A DNA stretch of 64,000 bases from Phycisphaera mikurensis NBRC 102666 (GCA_945878575.1 CAMDUB010000006.1:1-64000); one strand, 5' to 3'. Shown: positions 37,746-47,156, counted from the first letter of the stretch. The notes: generated by a model from the sequence alone, not told the origin. Made by a program: numbers and translations.

Positions 37746-40088
37746 ATGCTGCAGATCCGGGACCTGTTCATCGCTCTTTCGCTCGCCGGAGCCGTCGCGG
37801 GCTGCGCGAGACCCACTGCGCTCGACCCCCAAGGACGCGCCCTCGCGGTAATCAGCACCGAGAGCCCGCGCACGCGGACGGGGTTCGGTCCACCGCCCTA
37901 CGGCTATTGGCGGATCGTGGGCGAGCCCATGACCGAGGACGCCTACGCGCTCGAGCCCACCACGGCGGCCGTCTCGACCATGGCCTGGACGTTCGTCGGC
38001 GGCAAGCCGGTGCGCAACGAGTACTGGTCCGGGAGCAACGATGCAGGCGGCCGCGTCGTCTCGATCGCCTGCCACCCGACGATCGCCTCGGTCGCATATG
38101 CGGCATCGGCCTCCGGAGGCATCTGGAAGACCACGGACTCCGGTGCCAACTGGACGCCGCTCACCGACGCCCAACCGTCGCTGAACCACGGCGCCGTTGA
38201 GATTGACCGCGCATTCCCCGAGACGATCTACGCGGGAACAGGCGAATACACCACCGGCTCGTCGGGCACCGGGCTGCTCCGCTCGCTCGACGGCGGCAGC
38301 ACGTGGTCCTTGCTCTCGACGCAGTCCGGCACCGACTGCAGCGGGCTGGCAGTGGTGTCCGGTTCCGCCGCGACATCGCCTGCGGCGATCCATGCCACGG
38401 GATCGAGCGGCTACCGCCGCAGCACCAACGGCGGAACCACCTGGTCCACGCTGATTTCCTCGGACTGTTCGAGCCTGGCGGTGGACCCGACGAACTCCCA
38501 GCGAGTCTTCGTGGCCGTCGGCGGATCCGGGATCCGCCAGTCAATCAACGGCGGCCTGACATTCACCACGCTGACGGGAGGGCTCCCCACCTCGGGCTTC
38601 TCCCGAATCGTGCTGGCGATAGCGCGATCGAATCCGCAGGTGCTCTACGCCGCATTCGTGAACTTCTCCACCTCCGGTCTGCTGGGCATGTACCGGACGA
38701 CGGACGGCGGCTCAACATGGACCCAGCTTGCCGGGACGCCTGACTTCCCGCGGCCCCAAGGCTGGTACGACCTCTCCATCGGCGTCGATCCCGCCAACCC
38801 CGACCACCTGTATTGCGGCGGGGTCTCGCCGGCCTACGCGACCGCCGGCGTCATCGAGTCCTTCAACGGCGGAGCGACCTGGACCGAGATCTCGAGCAGC
38901 GGCGGCCAGATCCACCCGGACCAGCACTGGATCGCGTTCGGCGCCGACGGAACCCCTTGGTTCGGTTGCGACGGCGGCGTGTGGCGCCGCACCGGCGCGC
39001 AGTGGATCAACTGCAACGCGACACTGGCCGCCATCCAGAACTACACCATCGCGCAGCACCCGCTCGATCCCAATCGGATGATGGGCGGTACCCAGGACAA
39101 CGGAATGGCAGGCACGTCCAACGGCTCGCTGGCTTGGCCGCAGATCACCACTGGCGATGGTGGCTTCGGGGCCTATGACCCGGTGGCCCTCAACCGGCTC
39201 TACACCACCTACGTGTACCTACGCATCTACCGGGTCACCAACGGCTCGTCCACCAACATCTCGGGGCCCTGGTCCGGCGACCCGCGCGAGTGGATCGCAC
39301 CGATGGTGATCGACCCAGGGAATGCGAACCGCCTAGTGGCGGGCACGAACCGGATCTGGATCACCGACAACGCGACATCAGGAACCACCTGGACCGCCGT
39401 CAGCACCACCGAGGTCTCCGACGGCGGAACGGTGACGGCGATCGAGGTCGTCCAGGGCCTCAGCAGCGTCATCTGGGTGGGGAACAGCGCCGGCGGCATC
39501 TTCCAGTCAACGGACGCCGGCACCACGTGGGTGCGTAGACGCGCCGCGGATGACACGTACATCTCGGCGATTGATGCGCGGCCGGGCAGCCCGAGCGTCG
39601 CGTTCGCGACTCGTTTGGCGTCGTCGGGGACACGCCTGCTCCGCACCGTGGATGGCTCGAACTGGACCGCCGCAAGCGGGTCGCTGCCGCAGGGCATCAC
39701 GGCGAAGGCGCTCGCGGTCGACTGGGGACGACCGCTGCCCACGGTGTACATCGGCGCGGGCTCTGGGATTTACGCCACATTCGACGGCGCCGTGCGCTGG
39801 ATCAAGGACGGTGTCGACCTTCCCAACGTCAACATTGGGCAACTCGAGGTCGACGCCCAGCGGCGCACCGTGATTGCCGGAACCTACGGCCGTGGCGCAT
39901 GGCGCTCGGAGATGCCGAGTTTCGCCGACATCACCCTCGACGGCTCGGTCGCGGGCGCGGACCTCGGCGTCCTGCTCGGCGAGTGGGGCCCGTGCACGAC
40001 CACCGGCTGGGGCTGCCGGTCCGACCTCAACCAGGACGGTACGGTCGACGGCGGAGACCTGGGGCTGCTGCTGGGCCAGTGGAATTGA
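37746..40088 (+). CDS. Lipoprotein with BNR/sialidase-like propeller and dockerin-like tail
   Basis: A 780-residue protein. The ATG at 37746 gives MLQIRDLFIALSLAGAVAGC, a signal peptide with lipobox Cys20. The body is built of BNR/Asp-box-like repeats: SGGIWKTTDSGANWTPL, LLRSLDGGSTWSLL, MYRTTDGGSTWTQL and IFQSTDAGTTWVRR, which make beta-propeller blades as in sialidase/VPS10-like proteins. No enzymatic glycosidase residues are obvious. The C-terminus has two dockerin-like EF motifs: DGSVAGADLGVLLGEWG and DLNQDGTVDGGDLGLLLGQW. The DNA is noticeably more GC-rich than the neighbouring secreted genes. Confidence 0.85.
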   Translation: MLQIRDLFIALSLAGAVAGCARPTALDPQGRALAVISTESPRTRTGFGPPPYGYWRIVGEPMTEDAYALEPTTAAVSTMAWTFVGGKPVRNEYWSGSNDAGGRVVSIACHPTIASVAYAASASGGIWKTTDSGANWTPLTDAQPSLNHGAVEIDRAFPETIYAGTGEYTTGSSGTGLLRSLDGGSTWSLLSTQSGTDCSGLAVVSGSAATSPAAIHATGSSGYRRSTNGGTTWSTLISSDCSSLAVDPTNSQRVFVAVGGSGIRQSINGGLTFTTLTGGLPTSGFSRIVLAIARSNPQVLYAAFVNFSTSGLLGMYRTTDGGSTWTQLAGTPDFPRPQGWYDLSIGVDPANPDHLYCGGVSPAYATAGVIESFNGGATWTEISSSGGQIHPDQHWIAFGADGTPWFGCDGGVWRRTGAQWINCNATLAAIQNYTIAQHPLDPNRMMGGTQDNGMAGTSNGSLAWPQITTGDGGFGAYDPVALNRLYTTYVYLRIYRVTNGSSTNISGPWSGDPREWIAPMVIDPGNANRLVAGTNRIWITDNATSGTTWTAVSTTEVSDGGTVTAIEVVQGLSSVIWVGNSAGGIFQSTDAGTTWVRRRAADDTYISAIDARPGSPSVAFATRLASSGTRLLRTVDGSNWTAASGSLPQGITAKALAVDWGRPLPTVYIGAGSGIYATFDGAVRWIKDGVDLPNVNIGQLEVDAQRRTVIAGTYGRGAWRSEMPSFADITLDGSVAGADLGVLLGEWGPCTTTGWGCRSDLNQDGTVDGGDLGLLLGQWN

Positions 40089-40135
40089 TAGGACTTCGCA
40101 TTTCCAGTGTCGCGAGTGGGCGCCAGTGTGGCACA

Positions 40136-40507
40136 TTGGCGAACTTCGCACTTGCCGGCCTCGCCGCTTGCCTTGCTCACGGCTGTACCGGCGAATCAAC
40201 AACCGGTCTCGCGTTGCCCGACCTCGCGGCGCACCAGTGGAAGCACCGAGTGTTGATCATCGATACGCCGTCCATGCAGTCTGCCCCCTACCTGCAACAA
40301 GTCAGCGCCTTCGATGCCGCAGCGGCGGGTCTGAAGGAACGCGACCTGGAAGTCATCACCCAGACATCAGCGCCAGGGTTTCGGGTGCGCCTCGTTGGTA
40401 AAGACGGTGGAGTAAAGCTTGACCGCAGTACGCCGATGACGACCGACGAGCTCTTCACCATCATCGATGCGATGCCCATGAGGCAGGACGAAGTATCGAA
40501 TCGCTAA
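40136..40507 (+). CDS. DUF4174-domain small protein
   Basis: About 123 residues using a TTG start at 40136, chosen because it gives a short hydrophobic leader ending in CLAHGC (a possible lipobox). No ATG is available in the non-overlapping region. The domain core is KHRVLIIDTPSMQSAPYLQQ, GLKERDLEVITQTS, GFRVRLVGKDGGVKLDR and DAMPMRQDEV. The RDLxV, KDGGxK and DAMPMRxDE blocks are typical of DUF4174. Its function is not known; family members are short secreted or periplasmic proteins. A damaged second copy is found at 45,959. Confidence 0.65.
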   Translation: MANFALAGLAACLAHGCTGESTTGLALPDLAAHQWKHRVLIIDTPSMQSAPYLQQVSAFDAAAAGLKERDLEVITQTSAPGFRVRLVGKDGGVKLDRSTPMTTDELFTIIDAMPMRQDEVSNR

Positions 40508-40758
40508 TGCATGCCTCGGCAGTTCCATGCGACATCCACGGCGACTTTGAAATCATTTGAATCGCGTTTGTCATTGCTGCTTCAGCGTGCTCGATCACAG
40601 TTTGAACCAGCAATCAAATCCCGCAGTCATAGTCCGGCATCAGATCGTCAAGCAACGGCTCGATGCGAACGGTGAACAGCCATGACGATCCCCTAAACTA
40701 GCAATTCCATCGCACTGGTGATGAGCAGGATCATTGAACTCTCAAGGAAGGTCGTCCG

Positions 40759-42426
40759 TTGACAACACTGATTGTTTCCGTCCTCGTAGCGCACGTACTC
40801 GCCATGCAGGCAGACCCACCAAACATGGGCGCCGCCAGCACGTCCCTACCTCGTGAATTTCATCTTGAATTCCTAGGTCAATCAATATCGGGTGTTGTTG
40901 ACCAAAGTGGCAGCGAGATTGCCACGTATGACTTCCCCCGCAAGCGATTGATTGTCGTGAATAGTGCGGTTGGCTTGGATTTCATTGATGTGTCGAACCC
41001 GGCAAATCCACTGAAACTATCTTCGTTTCCCTGTGCTGGGACAAACTCGGTTGCAATCTATGGGGATCTGATTGCTATTGCTGTTGCGCCGAAGGTTCGT
41101 TCAATTCCCGGCGAGGTGGTCTTTATTGATCACACCGGACAGGAGTTGCGACGGATGACCGTGGGTGCAAACCCAGACATGGTGGTTTTTTCGCCGGATG
41201 GAAAGACTCTATTGGTTGCCAATGAGGGCGAGGCTGATGAGGAGAACAAAATTGATCCAGAAGGAACCGTTTCGGTCATAGATCTTGGTAATGGCGTGAT
41301 GGCCGCAACCCTCCGCACCGCAGATTTTCGAGCGTTCAATACCGAGGCGGATGCCCTGAAAAAGCAGGGTGCTTGCCTATTCGTCCCAAATCACACCGTC
41401 GCCCAGCAACTAGAACCTGAATACATTGCGATGAGCAACGACGGACTGACTGCGTTTGTCACTTTGCAAGAAGCAAACGCCCTGGCGGTTGTAGATATTC
41501 CGTCGGCGCGAATCACCAGCGTGTTTGGGCTTGGGCTGAAAGACTTTTCAAAGAGCGGGCTTGACCCAAGTGACAAGGATGGCGGTATTCACATCAATCC
41601 ATGGCCTGTTTTTGCCCTGCGCCAACCAGATGCGGTGCTTGCGTGGGAACAAGGCGGTGTGCAATGGTTGGCTACCGCTAACGAGGGTGAGCAGCGTGAG
41701 GGTGCAACATTGAGTGATTCAGTGAAGGCGGGCACTCTGACCCTCGATCGTGGCGTATTCGCAAAGGAGGGTTCTAACAACCCCGGGTGGGGTTGGGAGG
41801 ATCTGGTGAAACCAGAGCACCTTGGTCGACTTGATGTGTGTGGCCCAATGGCAGATCTTGACGCCGATGGCGATGCTGACCGATTGGTGTGCTTTGGTGG
41901 TCGTGGGGTTACTGTTTGGAAATTCGTTGATGGCAAACTTCTTGAGGCCTGGGACTCTGGCTCAGATGTTGAGCGTATTGTTGCCGAACGAATGCCCGCG
42001 GTTTTCAATGCCGACAGCCGGAAGAATCCATCACCAGACCAACGCAGCAAAAGCAGGGGGCCCGAAGTTGAGGGGTTGACCACTGGCATCGTGGATGGTC
42101 GGCGCCTTTTGTTCGCGGGGCTTGAGCGGCCCGGTGGAGTTGTTACCTGGGACATCACGGATCCCACCCATCCAGTACCGCTCGATTATGCCAACCAACG
42201 AAACACAGATGCGCCGCTCAACATTGATAAAGACGCTGGGTTGGCAATAAAGAACGTCGCGGGTGTTGGTGACCTTGGTCCCGAGGGGCTTATGTTCTTG
42301 TCTGCAGACAAAAGCCCAAACGGCAGCCCGATGGTGGTCGTTTGTAATGAAATCAGCGGCACTACATCGTTGTGGCAAGTGAAGGTCGGACCAAAGAACA
42401 CCAAGGGCAGTACCTTTCCTAAATGA
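40759..42426 (+). CDS. Choice-of-anchor I / alkaline-phosphatase-like beta-propeller protein
   Basis: A 555-residue secreted protein. TTG start behind AAGGAAGG; the signal peptide is TTLIVSVLVAHVLAMQA. The N-terminal pattern GSEIATYDFPRKRLIVVN, LDFIDVSNPANP and GANPDMVVFSPDGKTLLVAN, with ETEYIAMSNDGLTA-like repeats further on, fits choice-of-anchor I propellers (YncE/PhoX-like). HINPWPVFALRQPD and EGLTTGIVDGRRLLFAGLERPGG are family marks. No sorting tail is seen, so anchoring is open. Its job is unknown; related proteins sit on the cell surface. Confidence 0.8.
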   Translation: MTTLIVSVLVAHVLAMQADPPNMGAASTSLPREFHLEFLGQSISGVVDQSGSEIATYDFPRKRLIVVNSAVGLDFIDVSNPANPLKLSSFPCAGTNSVAIYGDLIAIAVAPKVRSIPGEVVFIDHTGQELRRMTVGANPDMVVFSPDGKTLLVANEGEADEENKIDPEGTVSVIDLGNGVMAATLRTADFRAFNTEADALKKQGACLFVPNHTVAQQLEPEYIAMSNDGLTAFVTLQEANALAVVDIPSARITSVFGLGLKDFSKSGLDPSDKDGGIHINPWPVFALRQPDAVLAWEQGGVQWLATANEGEQREGATLSDSVKAGTLTLDRGVFAKEGSNNPGWGWEDLVKPEHLGRLDVCGPMADLDADGDADRLVCFGGRGVTVWKFVDGKLLEAWDSGSDVERIVAERMPAVFNADSRKNPSPDQRSKSRGPEVEGLTTGIVDGRRLLFAGLERPGGVVTWDITDPTHPVPLDYANQRNTDAPLNIDKDAGLAIKNVAGVGDLGPEGLMFLSADKSPNGSPMVVVCNEISGTTSLWQVKVGPKNTKGSTFPK

Positions 42427-42485
42427 CTTGATGCGCCCTCTTTGATGTCCTCATGCTGTGGTTTCAACAGCAATCCATTCGCTAA

Positions 42486-43361
42486 TCACTCGTCTGTCGC
42501 AGGACCAAGTGGATCCCAGATCACCTTTGGTGTGTTCCAGTCGCCGCTTGCGTAGGAAGTGTCACGGCTCCCCTGAGAGTTTGTCGTTGCTTCCTCGTTC
42601 AACATCCAGCCCACATGACCATCGGCAAACATCATGTGCCCACCCTTGAAGTGACGCGCCGCAAACCGCTTCCAGTCCGTGCGGTGTCGCTTGAGATCAC
42701 GACCAAAGTGCGGATCGGTGGAAGGGAGTTCGTTTGGGTTGGCCCGCAACTCAAGCATGAGAACCGTCTTATCTGAGAAGCCAATCGTCGCGAGTCGCAT
42801 GGTGTTGTTGGGAGAAAAGTCCGACAGGTTCCCATCGCGCAGCATGGTGTTGTTCAACTGGCTATTGGGCACGTAGTTGAAATAGAACTGCTGACGAACA
42901 CCATTTGCACCAGGGGCGCCAAATCCCCATGGCTCTTCTGATGCTGGCTTAGCTGCTGGATCCAGAAACACCGACTCTGCATCGCCGCTCATCTCAACAT
43001 TTCGTTGTTCTGAGAAGGCTTGCTCAGAAATCTCCTTGTAGGTGCGCTGGCCAACCATTGGCGGAATTGCATTGGCCCAGTAACTCGGCTGTGCGAGGTT
43101 GGTACCCATGTCGTTTGGCTCCTTTAAACCCTCCCAAGGAAGCCGTTCTTCATTCATTCCCGACCAAGCAATGACGCCGATTCCCCATTGCCGGAGGTTT
43201 GATTGACTCTTTGTGGCGCGAGCTGTGGCGCGCACCATCCCAAGGCCAGGTAGCAACAGTCCAATCAACAAACCAATGATTGAAATGGTGACCATGAGTT
43301 CGACAATAGTGAATGCACGGCGGTTGCCTAGATGCCTGTTGTTGTTTGATGTCTGCTTCAT
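42486..43361 (-). CDS. Prepilin-type N-terminal cleavage protein (DUF1559-like / pseudopilin)
   Basis: A 291-residue protein from the ATG at 43361. The N-terminus RRAFTIVELMVTISIIGLLI is a type IV pilin/pseudopilin leader with cleavage after Arg/Ala and Glu at mature position 5. The C-terminal part RHFKGGHMMFADGHVGWM is the H-x-G...ADGHV mark common in planctomycete prepilin-like proteins. These are processed by prepilin peptidase and may be pseudopilins of type II secretion or surface proteins. It stands alone on the minus strand and ends near the divergent dockerin protein gene. Confidence 0.9.
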   Translation of the reverse strand: MKQTSNNNRHLGNRRAFTIVELMVTISIIGLLIGLLLPGLGMVRATARATKSQSNLRQWGIGVIAWSGMNEERLPWEGLKEPNDMGTNLAQPSYWANAIPPMVGQRTYKEISEQAFSEQRNVEMSGDAESVFLDPAAKPASEEPWGFGAPGANGVRQQFYFNYVPNSQLNNTMLRDGNLSDFSPNNTMRLATIGFSDKTVLMLELRANPNELPSTDPHFGRDLKRHRTDWKRFAARHFKGGHMMFADGHVGWMLNEEATTNSQGSRDTSYASGDWNTPKVIWDPLGPATDE

Positions 43362-43414
43362 GTTGTGTTTCCTGATCTGATCCAAACTCATAGAAATCAC
43401 GAATGGAGCTTGTG

Positions 43415-45181
43415 TCAATTCCAACTTCCAAGCAAGATGCCTAGGTCGGCACCATTGGTGGTTCCGTCCTGGTTTAGGTCTGTTGATCCAGGACTGTTCC
43501 ATCCACCAAGCAAGACGCCCAGATCAGCACCATTCACAAGACCGTCATTGTTCAGGTCGCTTGGGTTAGAGACCGGTGCATCACAACCAGATGCCAGCAG
43601 TACAGCGAATGACTGTGTGACAACCGCATTGCTTGGACACAATTTCCATGTGTTGCCCCGACCAAAGGTGCTCGAATCACCCGAATCGTCAAACATAGAC
43701 GATGCATCTACGTTGGCTGTTGGATCTTGGCGAAGCCGACACACATCTTCTGCGTTGATCTTTCCACCGTTATAGGAGGGGGATCCTTCACCCTGTCTAG
43801 CCATACGCACGGAGTTTGATTGATCGCGAATCTCAATAGACCAGTTGTCGTTTGATGTGGTGAAGTCACCAGACACATGACCCGCCTTCGTGCTGGTGGT
43901 CTGTGAAACAAGCGAGATGTCTCGGCTGTTCACGTTCACCCACCTGTCGCCAGTAGCGCTGTTGTATGAGAGATCCGTATCAAGACCACCAAGCGCGGTT
44001 GGACGCTCGATAATGGTCACAATCATGCCTGTGTGTAAATCGCCCCAAAAGGCTGCGTTTGAAAGCGTGATGACACCAGAGGATGTCGCCTCTGACCACG
44101 CCAGTTTCCAACCGCGCATGTCAAGGTGTTCCTCGATCACCACAAATTCAATCCAATTGCCGCCGTTGCCAAGGGCGCGCCCAAACTGCGAGTCTGAAGC
44201 AACGCCTGGTGGCACATTGACATCGGCGGTCGCTGTGCCGCCGCCAAGGTAACTGAGGCTGGAAACACCGTTGTACTCATTGAGTGCAATGGAATTGCAG
44301 GGCGCACAGATGTCCGCGCGGACTGGTGCACGAAGCGGCTCCATGTTCTGATAGGTCTTGCATCCGAAATTGGCTGCCGCATCGCTCTTCCAGCCATTGG
44401 GTGTCCCAAAGCTGGAATTGTTGGCATCCTGATAGTTCGCGAAGATGGTTGTCGAGGAACTTGGATCTGCCTCCAACTTGCCAACCTCGCGGCTGTTTAC
44501 GCCCGTTCCGGACCATGATGGCTGGCCTTCGCCAACGAGGTCTATGACCACATCACCATTCTGTCGGACAATACGGCACCACCAATTGTCTTCGCTGATG
44601 TGCAGTGGATCACCAAGAGCAAGCTCGGCAGCAATGTTCGATGATGCAGATACCAAGGTTGTGTCGAACAAATTCGCGTTGATTGACCAGTCGCCAGCAC
44701 AAGGATCGAATGATGTGTCTGAATCCAAGCCACCCTGCGCTGTTGTGGCCTGGATGACGGTGATGATGGTGCCAGCTCGTACATCCGCCCAGATTGCTGC
44801 TTGAGAAAGAGTGATTTCGCCTTGAGCGGACGACCCGTCGCCCCACCAAATGTCTGTGCCATTTCCAATTGGTGGCGCATCGGCTGCGGCAACACCCAAC
44901 CCTGCAACCCATTGGATCTTCCAGCCACGCATGTCGACATGGTCATTGACCACCACTAGTTCAAGCCAGTCACCACCGTTTCCAATGACGCGACCAAAGA
45001 ATGTGTCTGCATCGGTTCCACAAGTAACGCCACCTGGACCAGTGCACGCCGGTGTGTCCGCACTGTTCAGCCACTTGACATCATTGACCGCATTCCATTC
45101 ATTCACAACAACATCGGCTGCATGGGTTTGTGTTGCCAGTGCAAGAACCAAGGAGGCGGCGGATTTTGATTTAAGGCGCAT
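43415..45181 (-). CDS. Secreted protein with duplicated domain and dockerin-like tail
   Basis: A 588-residue protein with a signal peptide (SAASLVLALATQTHA). Two repeats of roughly 240-270 residues are visible: VVVNEWNAVNDVKWLN...FGRVIGNGGDWLELVVV...HVDMRGWKIQW and, from about residue 297, IALNEYNGVSSLSYLG...FGRALGNGGNWIEFVVI...HLDMRGWKLAW. Each looks like a lamin-tail-type beta domain. The C-terminus is DLNNDGLVNGADLGVLLGGW and DLNQDGTTNGADLGILLGSW, two dockerin-like EF motifs. A cell-surface or matrix protein is likely. An enzyme role is not visible. Confidence 0.85.
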   Translation of the reverse strand: MRLKSKSAASLVLALATQTHAADVVVNEWNAVNDVKWLNSADTPACTGPGGVTCGTDADTFFGRVIGNGGDWLELVVVNDHVDMRGWKIQWVAGLGVAAADAPPIGNGTDIWWGDGSSAQGEITLSQAAIWADVRAGTIITVIQATTAQGGLDSDTSFDPCAGDWSINANLFDTTLVSASSNIAAELALGDPLHISEDNWWCRIVRQNGDVVIDLVGEGQPSWSGTGVNSREVGKLEADPSSSTTIFANYQDANNSSFGTPNGWKSDAAANFGCKTYQNMEPLRAPVRADICAPCNSIALNEYNGVSSLSYLGGGTATADVNVPPGVASDSQFGRALGNGGNWIEFVVIEEHLDMRGWKLAWSEATSSGVITLSNAAFWGDLHTGMIVTIIERPTALGGLDTDLSYNSATGDRWVNVNSRDISLVSQTTSTKAGHVSGDFTTSNDNWSIEIRDQSNSVRMARQGEGSPSYNGGKINAEDVCRLRQDPTANVDASSMFDDSGDSSTFGRGNTWKLCPSNAVVTQSFAVLLASGCDAPVSNPSDLNNDGLVNGADLGVLLGGWNSPGSTDLNQDGTTNGADLGILLGSWN

Positions 45182-45434
45182 CTTGTAATGAATCCTTTGA
45201 CTGTTCGATCACCAAGCTTTTCGACACGAGGGCATGATCATTCCCAATTGTTAGCGTTGTGTTTATGTTTCATGTTTTCAGCACCTATGGTTGTTCTTAG
45301 CCATTACTTAACAATCATATTGCGTGACTTTGCGGATGTGTGGGTTTCGTTCCCTCGGCACACACTCCCTCTGTTGTGCTTGGTAGCTCATTGACCGTTT
45401 CCCCCTTTCCCGGAGCACGCATCTTGACTGGAAG

Positions 45435-45917
45435 ATGGACGACAATTCATTCGCTCTTGCGAATGCTGTGGCAATGAGTGGTATCGCTTCTATTGGTGCT
45501 GGCGAATCCGTGATCTTCCTTGAGTCAGCTGGTGGTGCTGCCATCAATTCATTCCGCACATTCTGGGGTGGACTGACGGGTGTCCACGTTAGTTACTACA
45601 GCGGTCTAGGTACTGGTCAAAGTTCGGGTGGTGACGCAGTCATCATCTTTGACTCATTTGGAACCGAGGCAACCCGTGTTTCGTTTGGTGCGGCTGTCTC
45701 GGGAAGCACGTTCTTCTGTGGATACAACAGTGCAATTGGTACTGTTGATCCTTCCTACAGCGGTGTGGTCAGCACTGTTGGAAAAATCGGAACTCAAGTA
45801 ACTGTGACTAGTAGTGGAGATACTGAGTCCCTTGGCACCGCTATTGGTGTGCCAGCCCCAGGCGTGGTCGCGCTGCTCGGTCTTGCTGGACTGATCGTGG
45901 GCAAGCGTCGGCGCTGA
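45435..45917 (+). CDS. 5'-truncated PEP-CTERM protein
   Basis: A 160-residue open frame ending GVPAPGVVALLGLAGLIVGKRRR, a sorting tail. The start has no signal peptide: the first residues (with upstream codons) read HLDWKMDDNSFALANAVAMS, the middle of a lamin-tail-like fold, WxMDDxS...GESVIFLES. The region just before is a normal leader with a ribosome site (CCCGGAGCACGC), then coding sequence that should follow the signal peptide. A segment holding the signal peptide and first strands is therefore missing, probably deleted. Without an export signal the sorting tail is useless, so this is probably a remnant, though the frame is intact. Confidence 0.55.
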   Translation: MDDNSFALANAVAMSGIASIGAGESVIFLESAGGAAINSFRTFWGGLTGVHVSYYSGLGTGQSSGGDAVIIFDSFGTEATRVSFGAAVSGSTFFCGYNSAIGTVDPSYSGVVSTVGKIGTQVTVTSSGDTESLGTAIGVPAPGVVALLGLAGLIVGKRRR

Positions 45918-45958
45918 CTGACTCTTTCGGTACACATCTCGTGAGATATACCTTCGCC

Positions 45959-46107
45959 CAACAACCGGTCTCGCATTGCCCGACCTCGCGGCACACCAGT
46001 GGAAGCACCGCGTGTTGATCATCGACACGCCGTCCATGCAGGCCGCCCCCTACCTGCAACAAATCAGCGCGTTCGATGCCCATGAGGCAGGACGAAGTAT
46101 CGAATCG
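45959..46107 (+). pseudogene. Damaged copy of DUF4174 gene
   Basis: This stretch matches 40,197-40,500 at nearly every base up to CGATGCC, then jumps to CATGAGGCAGGACGAAG. A 158-base segment is missing between the two CGATGCC copies of the intact gene (40,312 and 40,470). Since 158 is not a multiple of three, the frame is broken. The signal-peptide portion is also absent. Confidence 0.85.
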
Positions 46108-46119
46108 CTGACGCACGCT

Positions 46120-46262
46120 TCGCGTCCTTCGAACACTGCGCCAACTGCGCGTACTTCGAGGTTGACAGGAACCCCTCGAATCCGTCCAGCATCCGGTTGA
46201 TCACCAGGCGTTGGCGTTCGTTGACTGAGCCAACCTGGAGTAGCCTGAGTTTGGGACGATCA
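46120..46262 (-). pseudogene. Remnant of Fic-family gene C-terminus
   Basis: Read on the minus strand this gives PKLRLLQVGSVNERQRLVIN, then RMLDGFEGFLSTSKYAQLAQCSKDA. The pattern NERQ...LL.GFEG.L...KYA.L..CSKD is the C-terminal winged-helix part of DUF4172/Fic proteins. No Fic motif HPFxxGNGR is present, and the fragment ends where the damaged DUF4174 copy begins. It is a truncated leftover. Confidence 0.55.
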
Positions 46263-46329
46263 GATTGTGACTGTCCCATGTCGCCCTGTCCCATGTCAAC
46301 ACTCCGATCTCAAAGGCAGGTGCACAACC

Positions 46330-46935
46330 GTGGCAAGTAGCGAACCCCACCCAACCGAGCCGATTCACGCCGACCGATCGCTTACGCGCGATGTGCACGC
46401 TGGTCATCTCGGTTGCGCTCGTTGCATGCAGCCTTTGGGGGATCAGATCCCAAGTCGTTGTCCGGAATGCGGGGTCGCGCTTGACCCGGCCAACCCGCGA
46501 AGCGTGTGCGATCTTCGCAACCGACGGCATCGAGTCGAGCTCATGATGGCTCTCGCCACCGGAATCGTGGTTGCAGGGCTGCTGGCCTTCGGAGGGTGGT
46601 TCGGCTTGATGAAGCACAACCGATGGCTCCCGATCCTCAACTTGCTCGTTCCAATCGTCTGCCTGGCTGCTGGGCCCGCGGTCTTGTGCGCTCGGCTTCC
46701 GCGTGTCCGACTGGCGATCGCCTATGCGATCGGTAGCTGGAGTTTCTTAGGCTGGTATTTGCTCGCGATCGCGATCGACCAATTGCAGCAAGGAGTTTCG
46801 ATCACTGGCCTGGAGCTCTCCTTTCGAAGCAGCTTGCTTGTGGGAGGCCCAGTGGTCGCCGTGACCACCGCCGTGGGCATCGGACTCGGAGGTTTGGTCC
46901 GAGCAATCGTCCGTTGGACTCAGCCGAAGGCGTGA
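46330..46935 (+). CDS. Zinc-ribbon membrane protein
   Basis: About 201 residues from a GTG at 46330 behind aaaggcagg; a GTG at 46267 is also open. A zinc ribbon near the N-terminus, CARCMQPLGDQIPSRCPECG, is followed by four hydrophobic helices (MALATGIVVAGLLAFGGWF, LLVPIVCLAAGPAVLCA, AYAIGSWSFLGWYLLAIA, LLVGGPVVAVTTAVGIGLGG). Such ribbon-plus-membrane proteins are common in planctomycetes and lack known function. The start is uncertain. Confidence 0.7.
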   Translation: MASSEPHPTEPIHADRSLTRDVHAGHLGCARCMQPLGDQIPSRCPECGVALDPANPRSVCDLRNRRHRVELMMALATGIVVAGLLAFGGWFGLMKHNRWLPILNLLVPIVCLAAGPAVLCARLPRVRLAIAYAIGSWSFLGWYLLAIAIDQLQQGVSITGLELSFRSSLLVGGPVVAVTTAVGIGLGGLVRAIVRWTQPKA

Positions 46936-47047
46936 AGACTTCGGCAGCAAACTCATAACGCGCGTCGGTCCCTTCACGCGGGAGAGTGCGGAAGGGGAAG
47001 ATTTTCGGACGTAGCGCAGAAAGAACGGCGCTTTTAAAATTAAAAAC

Positions 47048-47156
47048 GAAAATCTGAAAATCCATGATGGATGGGGGGGGGCAGATTGCGTTCTCGTAAG
47101 TGGCGCGGGCGTCATTCGACGTCTTCGTTTGACCCCTTCCCGAAAGGCCTTTCCCA
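47048..47156 (+). promoter_or_regulatory. Conserved leader (copy A) with G9 run
   Basis: From gaaaatctg to the ATG at 47157 this stretch matches the leader of the gene at 48216: gaaaatct, atgatggatg, agattgcgttct, gtaag, gcgggcgtcat/gcgggtgtcat, ccccttcccga, aggcct/aggtcct and tcccaatgat. It also holds an imperfect inverted repeat TCCATGATGGA and, only in this copy, a run of nine G at 47,073-47,081. It is a likely shared promoter or 5' untranslated control region. Confidence 0.65.

Noticed and set aside
37635-38393. Minus-strand frame of 252 residues near the propeller gene
   Set aside because: Low-complexity Arg/Gly-rich shadow of the BNR-repeat lipoprotein.
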